Shown here piece after piece: positions 33,045-43,055 of a DNA stretch of 64,000 bases. How positions within the stretch are numbered: position 1 is the stretch's first letter; each line of letters begins with the position of its first letter. The DNA comes from Pyramidobacter piscolens W5455 (GTDB lineage: Bacteria > Synergistota > Synergistia > Synergistales > Dethiosulfovibrionaceae): positions 1 to 64,000 of the forward strand of contig NZ_ADFP01000135.1 in assembly GCF_000177335.1 (NCBI RefSeq), written 5' to 3'. The position numbers were made by a program, and so were the translations under genes. The notes beneath the pieces are model-generated. The model worked only from the letters and a program-made list of their open reading frames with translations, made no database searches and was not told where the DNA came from.

Positions 33045-34403
33045 ATGGACCAACTAACGGCACTGGTTTCAAAAGCGAACGGTTTTATCTGGGGACTTTA
33101 CTGCCTTATTCCTCTTCTTTGCGGTACAGGACTGTACTTTACGCTTCGGCTCAAGTTCGTTCAGATCCGCAAGTTCGGTCAGGCGTGGAAACAGGTGTTC
33201 GGCGGCCTGACGCTCTTCGGCGAGCGCGCCGGCAAGGAAGGCATGAGCTCCTTCCAGGCCTTGGCTACGGCCATTGCCGCTCAAGTCGGCACCGGCAATC
33301 TGGCCGGCGCGGCCACGGCCATCGCCATGGGCGGCCCCGGCGCCATCTTCTGGATGTGGATCGCCGCGTTCTTCGGCATGGGCACGATCTTTGCCGAAGC
33401 CGTTCTGGCCCAGACCTACAAGGGCAAAGACGACCTCGGCAACGTGGTCGGCGGCCCGGCGTACTACATCACCGAAGGTCTTCATTGCCGGCCGATGGCG
33501 ATCTTCTTCTCGATCGCCATCATCATCGCCCTCGGATTCATCGGCAACATGGTGCAGTCCAATTCCATCGCCGACGCGTTCAGCAACGCCTTCGGCACGA
33601 ACCGCCTGATCGTCGGCTGCGTCATCGGCGCCATCTCCGCCTACGTGTTCTTCGGCGGCATCGGGCGCATCGCCTCTCTGACCGAAAAGATCGTGCCCAT
33701 CATGGCGGGTCTGTATATCCTCGGCGGATTGTACATCCTCGTTCGTTTCGGCGCGCGGATCCCCCATATGTTCTGGATGATCATCGACGGCGCTTTCGAT
33801 CCCAAGGCCGCGACCGGCGGCCTGATCGGCGCGACGATCAAGGAAGCCGTCCGTTACGGCGTCGCCCGCGGCCTATTCTCCAACGAGGCCGGCATGGGCT
33901 CCACGCCTCACGCGCACGCCGTCGCCAAGGTCAAGCACCCGGCGGAGCAGGGCCTTGCCGCGATCATGGGCGTTTTCATCGACACGTTCATCGTCCTCAA
34001 CATGACGGCCTTCGTCATTTTCGTCACCGGCGTCCTCGACGGCAAGACCAGCGGCATCTCGCTGACGCAGAACGCGTTCAAGGTCGGCCTCGGCGGCTGG
34101 GGACTTTCCTTCGTGGCCATCTGCATGCTCTTCTTCGCGTTCTCGACGATTATCGGCTGGTATTTCTTCGGCGAGCAGAACATCAAGTACCTGTTCGGCA
34201 ACAAGGGGCTGACGCCTTACCGTCTCATCGTCGTCGCTTTCGTCGTCGTCGGTTCCGTCCTCAAGCTCGACCTCGTCTGGGAGCTTTCCGATTTCTTCAA
34301 CGGCATCATGGTGTTCCCCAACTTGATCGCCCTGATCGGCCTCGCCAAGGTCGTTTCCAAAGCCCTGGACGACTTCGACAACGACGGCAAATTGAAGGCC
34401 TGA
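33045..34403 (+). CDS. agcS: AGCS-family sodium:alanine/glycine symporter
   Basis: 452 residues, about ten membrane segments. It contains SSFQALATAIAAQVGTGNLA and GGPGAIFWMWIAAFFGMGTI, then AEAVLAQTYKGKDDLGNVVG, all AGCS hallmarks; the FSNEAGMGSTPHAHAVAKVK signature is near residue 285. Imports Ala or Gly with sodium across the inner membrane, fitting an amino-acid-fermenting anaerobe. ATG 33045 has GGGAGG upstream. Single-gene unit with a strong terminator. Confidence 0.94.
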   Translation: MDQLTALVSKANGFIWGLYCLIPLLCGTGLYFTLRLKFVQIRKFGQAWKQVFGGLTLFGERAGKEGMSSFQALATAIAAQVGTGNLAGAATAIAMGGPGAIFWMWIAAFFGMGTIFAEAVLAQTYKGKDDLGNVVGGPAYYITEGLHCRPMAIFFSIAIIIALGFIGNMVQSNSIADAFSNAFGTNRLIVGCVIGAISAYVFFGGIGRIASLTEKIVPIMAGLYILGGLYILVRFGARIPHMFWMIIDGAFDPKAATGGLIGATIKEAVRYGVARGLFSNEAGMGSTPHAHAVAKVKHPAEQGLAAIMGVFIDTFIVLNMTAFVIFVTGVLDGKTSGISLTQNAFKVGLGGWGLSFVAICMLFFAFSTIIGWYFFGEQNIKYLFGNKGLTPYRLIVVAFVVVGSVLKLDLVWELSDFFNGIMVFPNLIALIGLAKVVSKALDDFDNDGKLKA

Positions 34404-34474
34404 TTCGCAGCCGAACGTAAGTTCGCACAAGGACGTTGTTTTGGGCGTCCCGAAAAAGAACGCCTGATCGGAAC

Positions 34475-34525
34475 AAAAAAACGGAGCGAGAGAAACGGTG
34501 ATCGTTGTCTCGCTCCGTTTTTTTT
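34475..34525 (+). terminator. Terminator of the symporter gene
   Basis: Stem AAAAAAACGGAGCGAGA with exact complement TCTCGCTCCGTTTTTTT, 16-base loop; also usable on the minus strand. Confidence 0.85.
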
Positions 34526-34615
34526 GTGGAGAGGAAGGAAAAACGCTGCGGCCGGCGCCCTTTTTTGGTATACTTCCGTTGAAAGGATCGCCATCTCTGC
34601 AAAGGAGGTTTCTCG

Positions 34616-35167
34616 ATGAACCCAAGCGTTTTTTACGTTATCGCGGCCGCCCTAGTCGGGCTGTGGGGCGTGACCGTCTATAACCGGCTGGTGCGCTTCG
34701 GTTCGCGCCGGGACGAAGGCTGGAGCGGCGTTTCCGTGCAGCTGAAACGCCGCCACGATCTGGTGCCCAATCTCGTCGCGTCGGCAAAGGGCCTGGCTGG
34801 GCACGAGAAAGAACTGCTGCTCAGCGTTACGCAGGCCCGCGCGGCGCAGGGAAGCGGTTCGCCCCGCGAAATCGCCGCCGCCGAGAGCGCCCTTACCGCC
34901 GCTTTGGGACGCTTCGTTGCCGTCGCCGAAGCCTATCCCCAGATCAAGGCCGACCGTGCCTTCAGCGACCTCATGGGCGAGCTGAGCCGCCTCGAAGACG
35001 ACCTGCAGCTGGCGCGCCGTTATTACAACGGCGCCGTGCGCGAGTACAATGTGGCCGTACGCTCCTTCCCCTCGTCGCTGGTGGCGGCGCTGACCGGGTT
35101 TCGTCACGCCGATTTCTTCGAACTGGGCGACGCCGGCGAAGCCCAGGCCCCGAAAGTGTCATTCTGA
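34616..35167 (+). CDS. lemA: LemA-family protein
   Basis: 183 residues: one N-terminal membrane helix (VFYVIAAALVGLWGVTVYN), then the helical LemA core with VQLKRRHDLVPNLVASAKGL, a bundle of long helices, and RRYYNGAVREYNVAVRSFPS near residue 125. The N-terminus faces outside in characterised members; function is unsettled and has been tied to envelope stress. AAGGAGG precedes ATG 34616. The usual partner (TPM/HtpX) is absent here. Confidence 0.92.
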   Translation: MNPSVFYVIAAALVGLWGVTVYNRLVRFGSRRDEGWSGVSVQLKRRHDLVPNLVASAKGLAGHEKELLLSVTQARAAQGSGSPREIAAAESALTAALGRFVAVAEAYPQIKADRAFSDLMGELSRLEDDLQLARRYYNGAVREYNVAVRSFPSSLVAALTGFRHADFFELGDAGEAQAPKVSF

Positions 35168-35584
35168 CGCGCGAAACGTCGAGCGGACGGACAAAAACGA
35201 CGGTTGTTTCAAAGAGAAAATGTAAAACTCACGGCAAAACACAAGGGACCGCGCGCTATTTTTTCAGCGCGCGGTCCCTCACTTTTTTAGAAAAAAAATT
35301 TTTTCGTACAGCTGTCGGAAAATGGCGAGATTATCTGACAAACCGAACGGCGTTTTTCATGAAAAGATGCCCGGCGTGGACCGACTTCGTAACGATCGAC
35401 TGGATGATAGCCGACGAATGGCAGATTGAATGTGAGAAATCTATGAGCAACATATCGGAAGATACTTGCTTGTGAAGGTATTGCCTGTTAAAATGATCGA
35501 GATTGAAACTGGGATGAAGTTGGGTTGAGGTTGTAACGCAGCTTAATTGCGTTAATTTGAACTTGAAAGTGGAGGTTGGTACGA
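35168..35584 (+). promoter_or_regulatory. Intergenic region with lemA terminator and adhesin promoter
   Basis: Holds a terminator (stem AGGGACCGCGCGCT, 35244-35279, then CACTTTTTT) and a promoter TTGCTT (35466-35471), 17-bp spacer, TAAAAT (35489-35494). Between promoter and ATG 35585 lies AACGCAGCTTAATTGCGTT (about 35536-35554), a short inverted repeat in the leader that could serve regulation. Confidence 0.65.
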
Positions 35585-38500
35585 ATGGGAAAAAAGATTG
35601 AAGCAAAAGCGAATTATGGCGGGGGAGGGGACGCCCCTCTTGGTGAAAAACGCCGCTCGCCCGTCGTAAAAGGCGGCGCGCTGGCGGCCGTGGCGCTCGG
35701 CCTGATGCTGATGAAGGCCGTGCCGTCGAAAGCGGAGGACGCGAACGATATCGTTTCGAACGGCGCCAATCCGATCGCTTACGATATCAGCCCCGCCAAC
35801 GACGGGACGAACATCGCCGTAGGCAAAAACGCCAAAGTCATCATCGGCGGCGGCACGCAGGAAGCCGTGCTTTCGTTCGGGGAGACGGTAACCGGCCCTG
35901 ATTTTTGGGGACGAATGAACATTCATTCCAACAACGGTGCCAAAAAGAATTTGCCGGAAGGGATCGCCGTGGGGACCAATTCTTACGCCCGTACCGGTTC
36001 CATCCAGATCGGCGCCCACACGTTGGAGACGAGGAACATCGCGATCGGCGACACAACGGCGGACAAAATAAGACAGTTCGGCGTGGCGTCCACAACGCTG
36101 GGCACGAATTCTTACACCGGGGGCGGATTTGCGACAACTCTCGGCAGCTACAATGTTCAAAGCAGTCAATATGATGCGTCTAGTCCCTTAAATTTTTTAA
36201 ACGCAACTAAAAACGCTTTCGCTACCATAGTCGGCACTCTGAATTCGAACGAATCGATGAACGGTTCATCCAGCAGCGGAGTGTCCAACGTGATCAATGG
36301 CGTCGCCAATAAGGTGACCAACAGTAATGGAGCCATTGTGATCGGCGCCGGGAACAGCGTGAAAGAATCCAGCGCGAGCTTCGACACTTCCGCTTACAGC
36401 AAGCATTTTGATTCAGTCGTCGATATGCAAAAGGCCTTGATGGACGGAACAGCAAAAAGTGCCGGCGGCGCCGTTCTTGCCGTTGGCGGCGCCAATAGCG
36501 CCGAATATGCCCAGTCGTCCCAGATGATAGGCGTCGGCAACAAACTGACCGGGGCAAGCGGCGCGGTCAGCAAGTACAACCTGCTCGACGGCTACAAGAA
36601 CACCGCTGCTAACGTCGAGCACGTGTCCGTCATCGGCTCCGAAAACACAGTGACCGGCACTAAGACGGCGCTTCTCTTGGGCGACAAACGCAAGCTGACC
36701 GGTGCAAACCACAGCATTGTCTTAGGTTCTGCCGATGCGGAAAAAGAATTAAAGGTTTCTGACGCTGTTGTCATCGGGCATAATGCAGACGTACAAAAGG
36801 CTGGCGGCGTGGGGCTCGGCGCGGGTTCCGTGGCTTCAGTGGACAAGGGCGCCGTTGGTTATGACGCTTTGGGCGCGAACCACAATTCCGACGCCACCGG
36901 CGTATGGAAATCCACGGCGGCAGCCGTTTCCGTAGGCGATTCGACAGGGAACACCAAGATCACCCGCCAGATTACGAACGTGGCGGCCGGCACGGAAGAT
37001 ACAGACGCCGTCAACGTGGCGCAGCTGAAGCAGATAAAAGCGGCCGCCGATGCGGAGAAAACGCATTATTACAGCGTCAGATCCACGGAGACGGGAAACG
37101 GCAGCAATTACAACAACGACGGAGCCAAGGGCGACAATTCTCTGGCTGCCGGCGTCAAGGCAAATACCATGAGCCATAACAGCGTGGCCATCGGTATGGA
37201 AGCGACGATCAAGGACAGCAACGGCGGCCGAGGCAGCGGCGACATCGCCATCGGCAACAAGTCATACATCGACAATTATGTCGATCAGAGCGGCAGCATT
37301 GCTATCGGCCAGAACGCCAGAGTGGAAAACATGGCAGGCAACCAGGAAAGACTGTTTGCTTTCGGGCAGACAACCTTCAGCGGTTATCCGAGTATTCCTG
37401 CGGATCCGTCCAAGGAAGCGGGCGGCATCGCCATCGGCGAAAATACCTTTGCCCGTACGGGCAGCCTGATGGTGGGCACCCACAATTATAAAGGCAAGCT
37501 GGGAGACGTGGACATCGACAGCGCCAACACGCGAGCGACGGGAATCAACGTCAACGCCACGACCGTCGGGACCAACAGCTACAATCAGGGAGCGTTCTCC
37601 ACGGTGAGCGGCGCTTACTCGATTATTTCCGGGAGATACAACGGCAGTAATTGGTCAACGTATGCCGGACAGAACTTCGGCGCGACGGTCATGGGTTCTT
37701 TGAACAGCGTTGAATCGGCAACCTCGTCTTCTAGGTATTCCGGCGTGGCGAACAGCGTCGTCGGTACGGCGAACCGAACCTTCAATTCCAACGGTTCTCT
37801 GGTATTCGGCGCCGGCAACGAGATCACCAACTCCATTGCCAACATTTCCGCTCCGTCCAACGGTGGTTCCTCGGCTAAAGATCTGGCGGATAAGCTCCGC
37901 ACCGCCATAAAGGATTCCAACGGCGGCGGAGCGACACTGGCCATCGGCGGCGGCAACACGGCCGACTGGACGCGCCGATCCCAGCTGATGGGCGTCAACA
38001 ATACGCTGACCGGCACAAGCAATAAACTGAGCGACCTCAACCTGCTCAACGGCTACAAGAACGTCGGCGAGAATGTCAGTCGCGTCACCGTGATCGGCTC
38101 GGAGAACACCGTCAAAAACGGCGAGTTCAATATCGTCCTGGGCGACCGGCGCCGCATGGACGGCAAGAGCCACAACGTCATCATCGGCTCGCTAGACAGC
38201 GCCGCGGCGACGAACGCCTCGAACGCCGTCATCCTGGGACACAACGCCAACGCTTCCGTCGACGGCGGCGTGGCGCTGGGGGCTTTCAGCGCGGCCGATC
38301 GCCAAATGCTGTCGAACGTCTACGTGCCTGCCGGTAGCAGCGCGGCAATGGACACGCTCGTGCGCGGCACGGTGAAGGGCTCCTACGGAGCCGTTTCCGT
38401 GGGGAACGCCAACGCGACCCGGCAGATCGCCAACGTGGCCGCCGGCAGCGCCGACACCGACGCGGTGAACGTGGCGCAGCTCAAGGCGCTGGACTCCAAG

Positions 38501-39775
38501 ATCGCCGAGACCGGCGCCACGGTGAACAAAGGCCTCACCTTCAAGGCCGACGACGGCAGCACCGTCAACAAGAAACTCGGCGAGACACTTCACGTCGCCG
38601 GCGACGGCGTCAACACCGAGACGAAGGTAAACGGCGGCAAACTGACCGTCGGCCTCAAGAACGAACTGAAATTCGACGTCAAAGACTCTTCCGGCACGAC
38701 CACCGGCCAGCTCACCATCAACAGCGGTAACAAAGGCACCGTCAACGGGCTGACCAATAAGACCTGGGATCCCCTTCACATCACCTCCGGTCAGGCGGCT
38801 ACAGAAGACCAGCTCAAGGCCGTGGACGACAAGATCGCCAACATCTCCGGCAACGCCATGACCAGCTGGGACGCCCAGATCGACGGAACGCAAGTGAAGA
38901 CCGTCAACAAGACCGACAACACCCTCAACTTCAAAGCGGGCAGCAACATCAATCTGAGCAACGACAGCGGCGCCATCAAGATCGGCGTCGTCGACGCCCC
39001 CACCTTCGCCGGCAAAGTCACCGCCAAAGGCTTCGACGCGACCGGCCACAAGATCGTCAACGTCGCCAAGGGAGACGTCACTCAGACCAGTACCGACGCG
39101 GTCAACGGCTCGCAGCTGTGGGGCGTCTCGTCGAGCATCGCCACCCACCTCGGCGGCGAGAAGTACGGCTTGACCGTCAATAACGACGGCAGCGTTTCCG
39201 CCCCCACCTACATCATCCGCGGCGGCACGTATCACAACGTCGGCGACGCTTTGAGCGCCGTAGACAACCAGATCAACAACATCTACAACAACTTCGGCAA
39301 CGTCTACAACCAGATGGGCAGCCTGCGGCGCGACATCAAGAACGTCGGCGCGCTCGGCTCGGCGCTAAGTGCTTTGAAGCCGATGCAGTACGACCCCGTC
39401 GAGCCCAGCCAGATCATGGCCGGCTTCGGAGCGTACAAAGGCGAGTACGCGCTGGCCCTCGGCTGGGCGCACTACCTAAAGGAAGACTTCATGGTGCATG
39501 CCGGCGTGTCCGTCACCCACCACGGCGAGTCGATGGCCAACGCCGGACTGACCTGGAAGATCGGCAGGAAAGAAGACAAGGATCAGATTCCCGAGCGCTA
39601 CCGTAAGGGTCCGATCAGCAGCGTCTACGTGATGCAGAAGGAAAACGCCGAGCTGCAGGCCGAAGTGGCCTCGCTGCGGCAGACCAACATGCGCCAGGCC
39701 GAGCAGATGGCCGAAGTGAACGCGCGCGTGGAGAAGCTGGAGCGTCTGCTGCAGAGCGGCAAAAAAACGAACTGA
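35585..39775 (+). CDS. YadA-type trimeric autotransporter adhesin, double head
   Basis: 1396-residue type Vc surface adhesin. It has a long basic signal peptide (about 48 residues, ending AVPSKAED), then a YadA/Hia-like head (repeats such as [11 protein letters not shown], GGxGLGAGS) and a neck [12 protein letters not shown] (about nt 36990-37030). A second, homologous head (about 37100-38400) precedes a second neck (38430-38490). A stalk follows with a third [12 protein letters not shown] (about 39090), and the YadA beta-barrel anchor ([14 protein letters not shown] to [11 protein letters not shown], about 39350-39567). Unlike YadA, about 65 residues follow the barrel as a coiled coil ([13 protein letters not shown]). 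Start ATG 35585 with GGAGG. Confidence 0.93.
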   Translation: MGKKIEAKANYGGGGDAPLGEKRRSPVVKGGALAAVALGLMLMKAVPSKAEDANDIVSNGANPIAYDISPANDGTNIAVGKNAKVIIGGGTQEAVLSFGETVTGPDFWGRMNIHSNNGAKKNLPEGIAVGTNSYARTGSIQIGAHTLETRNIAIGDTTADKIRQFGVASTTLGTNSYTGGGFATTLGSYNVQSSQYDASSPLNFLNATKNAFATIVGTLNSNESMNGSSSSGVSNVINGVANKVTNSNGAIVIGAGNSVKESSASFDTSAYSKHFDSVVDMQKALMDGTAKSAGGAVLAVGGANSAEYAQSSQMIGVGNKLTGASGAVSKYNLLDGYKNTAANVEHVSVIGSENTVTGTKTALLLGDKRKLTGANHSIVLGSADAEKELKVSDAVVIGHNADVQKAGGVGLGAGSVASVDKGAVGYDALGANHNSDATGVWKSTAAAVSVGDSTGNTKITRQITNVAAGTEDTDAVNVAQLKQIKAAADAEKTHYYSVRSTETGNGSNYNNDGAKGDNSLAAGVKANTMSHNSVAIGMEATIKDSNGGRGSGDIAIGNKSYIDNYVDQSGSIAIGQNARVENMAGNQERLFAFGQTTFSGYPSIPADPSKEAGGIAIGENTFARTGSLMVGTHNYKGKLGDVDIDSANTRATGINVNATTVGTNSYNQGAFSTVSGAYSIISGRYNGSNWSTYAGQNFGATVMGSLNSVESATSSSRYSGVANSVVGTANRTFNSNGSLVFGAGNEITNSIANISAPSNGGSSAKDLADKLRTAIKDSNGGGATLAIGGGNTADWTRRSQLMGVNNTLTGTSNKLSDLNLLNGYKNVGENVSRVTVIGSENTVKNGEFNIVLGDRRRMDGKSHNVIIGSLDSAAATNASNAVILGHNANASVDGGVALGAFSAADRQMLSNVYVPAGSSAAMDTLVRGTVKGSYGAVSVGNANATRQIANVAAGSADTDAVNVAQLKALDSKIAETGATVNKGLTFKADDGSTVNKKLGETLHVAGDGVNTETKVNGGKLTVGLKNELKFDVKDSSGTTTGQLTINSGNKGTVNGLTNKTWDPLHITSGQAATEDQLKAVDDKIANISGNAMTSWDAQIDGTQVKTVNKTDNTLNFKAGSNINLSNDSGAIKIGVVDAPTFAGKVTAKGFDATGHKIVNVAKGDVTQTSTDAVNGSQLWGVSSSIATHLGGEKYGLTVNNDGSVSAPTYIIRGGTYHNVGDALSAVDNQINNIYNNFGNVYNQMGSLRRDIKNVGALGSALSALKPMQYDPVEPSQIMAGFGAYKGEYALALGWAHYLKEDFMVHAGVSVTHHGESMANAGLTWKIGRKEDKDQIPERYRKGPISSVYVMQKENAELQAEVASLRQTNMRQAEQMAEVNARVEKLERLLQSGKKTN

Positions 39776-39785
39776 CCTTCAAGGC

Positions 39786-39822
39786 GAAGAGGGCGGATTG
39801 GCGGTTGAGATCCGCCCTCTTC
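39786..39822 (+). terminator. Terminator after adhesin gene
   Basis: Stem GAAGAGGGCGGA with complement TCCGCCCTCTTC, followed by TTTG. Weak T run. Confidence 0.65.
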
Positions 39823-39878
39823 TTTGTGGTACAATGTGATGTGAAAATTAAAATTCTTTTCTGTGTGGAGGGTTTACG

Positions 39879-40394
39879 ATGAGACGAGTGATGACGATTT
39901 TTCTGGCGGTATTGCTGATGGGTGTGGCGGCGGGAACGGCCCCGGCCACGGAGATCGCGGTGGTGGATGCGGAGAGGATCTTGGCTCAGTCGACTCCCGG
40001 CAAGAAGGGACAGGAGCACCTGAACGAGGTGCAGAAAGTGCTTCAGAAGGGATACAACGACTTGGTGGCTCTGTACCGCGGCCGGGAGAACTCGCCCGAG
40101 GCGCAGGAGATCATCAGGCAGGGACAGGCCGCGCTGGAGCAGCAGATGGCGGTCGAGCGCAATGCCGTGCTGGCGGTTCTGCAGTCGGAACTGATGGCGG
40201 CAACGGAGGCGTGGCAGAAGAAAAATCCCAAGGTTCAGGCGGTCGTGAGCCGTCAGCTGCTTCTTGGCGCAGTCCCCAAGCTCGACGTGACGAGCGCGGT
40301 GATGAAGGAAATGAACAAGCGCACTCCCAAGTTCGCCGCTTTGCCCACGGTGACGGTGAACAAACCGGCTCCGGCTCAGCCTGCCCAAAAGTAG
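39879..40394 (+). CDS. OmpH/Skp-like periplasmic chaperone
   Basis: 171 residues: signal peptide (MRRVMTIFLAVLLMGVAAGT), then IAVVDAERILAQSTPGKKGQ, the OmpH/Skp start, a long Gln/Ala/Glu-rich helix region and a Pro/Ala-rich C-terminus. Skp-like proteins hold unfolded outer-membrane proteins in the periplasm. Directly behind a large autotransporter, it may assist that protein (inference). GGAGGG precedes ATG 39879. Divergence from classic Skp leaves the name general. Confidence 0.82.
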   Translation: MRRVMTIFLAVLLMGVAAGTAPATEIAVVDAERILAQSTPGKKGQEHLNEVQKVLQKGYNDLVALYRGRENSPEAQEIIRQGQAALEQQMAVERNAVLAVLQSELMAATEAWQKKNPKVQAVVSRQLLLGAVPKLDVTSAVMKEMNKRTPKFAALPTVTVNKPAPAQPAQK

Positions 40395-40446
40395 AAACGA
40401 TCTTTTACAGCGCTGTCTTGAAGAGCGCGCATTGAAAGTATGACGT

Positions 40447-40497
40447 GATCCCCGCCGCTGGATTCGGAAAAAACGAGTCCAGTGGCGGGGATCGTTT
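40447..40497 (+). terminator. Terminator after OmpH-like gene
   Basis: Stem GATCCCCGCCGCTGGA with TCCAGTGGCGGGGATC, one G-T pair, followed by GTTTTG. A further hairpin GCCGGGATGC/GCATCCCGGC lies at 40530-40569. Confidence 0.75.
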
Positions 40498-40595
40498 TGT
40501 TTGCCGCGCCTATCGCTTCGACAGAAAAAGCCGGGATGCAGGAGACGAAAAAGTCCGCCGCATCCCGGCGTTCGTTTGTGGAACCGGAAAGCTTA

Positions 40596-40753
40596 TACTA
40601 TTTCTTGATAAAAAGCATTAACATAGTTTGCCGGGCGCTGCGAGGGAGTTCAGTCGCTCAGAACTATCTCGACTGCTACGCAGTCTGCGCAGCTCGCTTT
40701 GTGAATCTCCCTCGCAGCGTCCTTGTGTTCAGCCTTTTAATTGAGAAGTAGTA
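40596..40753 (+). repeat. 158-bp inverted-repeat element, copy 2 (core inverted)
   Basis: Same length and arms as the copy at 16609: left arm 40596-40648 (2 differences in 53), right arm 40707-40753 (5 in 47). The 58-bp core (40649-40706) matches copy 1 only as its reverse complement (52 of 58 identical, all differences transitions). It ends directly before the htrA stop codon on the minus strand. Confidence 0.9.
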
Positions 40754-42154
40754 TTATTTGACGTTCAAAGGCAGGTACTGCGTGCGGCCGTATCTGCGGA
40801 TCAGCAGGGGGACGCGGTTTCTCTTGGTGGAACCGATAATCTTGAACAGGTCGCCGGAGTTGTTCACTTCACGGCCGCCGGCCTGGAGGATGATGTCGCC
40901 GCGGCGCAGGCCGGAGCGAGCCGCCAGGGATTTTTCTTCCACTTCGGTGACGACCAGGCCGCTGTCGCGCTCCGAGAGCTTCAGCTCTTTGCGCAGTTCC
41001 GGAGTGATCGTTGCCACGGTGAAGCCGATTTTCTCCGCCGTGCTGGCGTCGGCGACCGTGGTGTCCACTTCCGCAAGCGTCAGCGAGAAGTTCATGGTCT
41101 TGCCGTTGCGAAGCACTTCGAGATTGATCTTGTCGCCCGCCATGCGCTGACGCACCGAGGTGCTCAGCTTGACGCTGTCTTCCACTTCTTTGCCGTCGAG
41201 CTTGACGATGACGTCGCCGCGCTTCAGGCCGGCCTTTTCGGCGGGGGAGTCGGGAACCACGTCGGCGATCAGGGCGCCTTTGGTGTTCTTCAGCTCGAAA
41301 GCCGACGCGATGTCTTCGGTGATAGGCTGCAGATAGACGCCCATCTGGCCGCGGCGGACTTTGCCGTAGGCGACGATGTCGTTCATGACCTGCTTGGCCA
41401 TGTTGATGGGAATCGCGAAGCCGATCCCTTGGGCCGAGGGGATGATGGCCGTGTTGATGCCGATCACTCGTCCCTGCATGTCAAGCAGGGGGCCGCCGCT
41501 GTTGCCGGGGTTGATCGAAGCGTCGGTCTGCAGGAAGCCGTCGAAGTTAAAATTCTGCAAGTGAATGCTGCGGTTGCGCGCCGAAAGGACGCCCACCGTG
41601 ACGGTGGGCTCCAGCCCCAGCCCCAGCGTGTTGCCGATGGCGACCATGGTTTCGCCGACGCGGATCTTGTCGCTGTCGCCCAGCTCGAGCGTGGGAAGGT
41701 CTTTGCCGTCAACCTTGATCACGGCGATGTCGAACGTCGGATCGCGTCCGATCACCGAAGCTTCCATGGTCTTGCCGTCGAAGAACGTGACCGTGATCTT
41801 GTCGGCGCCGTCGATCACGTGGTTGTTGGTGAGGATGCGCCCGTCCTTGGAGACGACGAAGCCGCTTCCGGCTCCCTTCATGGGAACGCGGCGCGTGTAC
41901 TCGCGGAACATGTCGCCGAAGAATTCCCTGAAGAAGGGATCGTTGGGCAGCCCCTGGTTTACCGTGCGAGTGACCGTGCCTTCGACGTCGATATTGACGA
42001 CTGCATGACCGACTTTCTCGACCAGATCGGCGACGGGACTGTCGGCGGTCAGCGCTTCAGGCGGCAACGTTCCGGAAAAAGCGGGCAAGCTGCCCGCGAC
42101 CATGACGCCCAACATGACGCCTATAAAAGATCTTTTCAATTTTCTCAGTTCCAT
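40754..42154 (-). CDS. degP: HtrA/DegP-family periplasmic serine protease
   Basis: 466 residues. Signal peptide (residues 1-28), trypsin-like domain with triad His112 (TNNHVIDG), Asp142 (TFDIAVIKV) and Ser219 (NPGNSGGPLL), then two PDZ domains (from about 255 and 370). Degrades or refolds damaged periplasmic and outer-membrane proteins. GGAGG precedes the ATG. Convergent with the ompH-like gene, and its stop codon abuts the repeat element. DegP versus DegQ cannot be decided; the PDZ count fits both. Confidence 0.94.
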   Translation of the reverse strand: MELRKLKRSFIGVMLGVMVAGSLPAFSGTLPPEALTADSPVADLVEKVGHAVVNIDVEGTVTRTVNQGLPNDPFFREFFGDMFREYTRRVPMKGAGSGFVVSKDGRILTNNHVIDGADKITVTFFDGKTMEASVIGRDPTFDIAVIKVDGKDLPTLELGDSDKIRVGETMVAIGNTLGLGLEPTVTVGVLSARNRSIHLQNFNFDGFLQTDASINPGNSGGPLLDMQGRVIGINTAIIPSAQGIGFAIPINMAKQVMNDIVAYGKVRRGQMGVYLQPITEDIASAFELKNTKGALIADVVPDSPAEKAGLKRGDVIVKLDGKEVEDSVKLSTSVRQRMAGDKINLEVLRNGKTMNFSLTLAEVDTTVADASTAEKIGFTVATITPELRKELKLSERDSGLVVTEVEEKSLAARSGLRRGDIILQAGGREVNNSGDLFKIIGSTKRNRVPLLIRRYGRTQYLPLNVK

Positions 42155-42645
42155 AAAAATTCACCTCCGCAAAGAATCGGACGGGATACGACGATCCCGT
42201 CTCAATGATGCACATAATACACGAAAACGGCCGTTTGCGCATTGATGTTTTATACAAAATGGGTGAACTTAATTTCATTCGTTGTCTCGCGTGAATCAAA
42301 TGGGTTTATCTGAAAAACGGCGCGCGGTCAATATCGAAAGAAAAGCCAAGGCGCCCGAGGATCCGACGAGAATTTGAAAGCCCCGCAAGGTCCGACGATC
42401 GTGCGGGACTTTTTGCGACGATTGGGGGAGGGTTGAAGAAGCGGTACCGATTTGGGGTTATGCTTTTTAATTGGAATCGGCATAAGTCTCGAGCGCTCTC
42501 CTGGGTTTGCGGCCGTCGCGTTGCTCCTGTGATTTGATTGTTTTCGACCGGGCATGATGACGAGCTTTATCTTCGGAGGAAAAGTAGATTTCAGGGCTTC
42601 ACAAATGAGAATTTTGTGGTACAATCCTCGTGTATTCAAGAGAGA
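42155..42645. other. Intergenic region degP / tRNA-Ile with orphan hairpin
   Basis: About 490 bp with no convincing gene. GCCCCGCA...TGCGGGAC then CTTTTTG (about 42377-42416) is a terminator-like hairpin on the plus strand with no gene upstream of it on that strand, so a small RNA starting around 42230-42300 is possible. The region also carries the tRNA-Ile promoter. Confidence 0.4.
42598..42625 (+). promoter_or_regulatory. Promoter of tRNA-Ile
   Basis: TTCACA (42598-42603), 16-bp spacer, TACAAT (42620-42625), 20 bp before the tRNA. Confidence 0.7.
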
Positions 42646-42722
42646 GGGCCGCTAGCTCAGTTGGTCAGAGCACTCGGCTGATAACCGAGAGGTCAGAAGT
42701 TCAAATCTTCTGCGGCCCACCA
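42646..42722 (+). tRNA. tRNA-Ile (GAT)
   Basis: Acceptor GGGCCGC/GCGGCCC with encoded ACCA; anticodon stem CTCGG/CCGAG, loop CTGATAA, anticodon GAT. Not inside an rRNA operon here. Confidence 0.96.
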
Positions 42723-42733
42723 TGGTCAGTTCG

Positions 42734-42759
42734 CCACGACGGAAGTCGTGGTTTTTTTT
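42734..42759 (+). terminator. Terminator of tRNA-Ile
   Basis: CCACGAC, loop GGAA, GTCGTGG, then eight T residues. Confidence 0.9.
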
Positions 42760-42977
42760 GCTCTTTTTCGGCCGAAGCGGGGCTTTTTACCGACTCTTGC
42801 GCGGTACCGGCGGGATTCGCGGGAAGAGAATCTCGCGCTGAGCTTAAAATAGGAGAAAATACCAATTTATGGCGGAGCGCCCGGTTCCCTTTCGCAAAAT
42901 GGCTTAAATTCTGTTATAGTTAACGCAGTCGGTCGTTTTGTCGGCTTTTCGGCAGGACGACGAAAGGAGTTGATACC

Positions 42978-43055
42978 ATGTTTTGCGGCGCGGTTGCCGT
43001 CGTTCATGGGCATCTTGAAACGGGAAGTGTGTTCGCGAAAGGCGGACGAACATAA
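42978..43055 (+). CDS. Candidate 25-residue leader peptide before the PHP gene
   Basis: ATG 42978 has AAAGGAG at consensus spacing and the frame (MFCGAVAVVHGHLETGSVFA and five more residues) stops at 43055, with the PHP gene ATG at 43056. A TATAGT box lies about 42915. The stronger ribosome site belongs to this frame rather than to the PHP gene, so the latter may be translated by coupling. The peptide itself resembles nothing known. Confidence 0.45.
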   Translation: MFCGAVAVVHGHLETGSVFAKGGRT

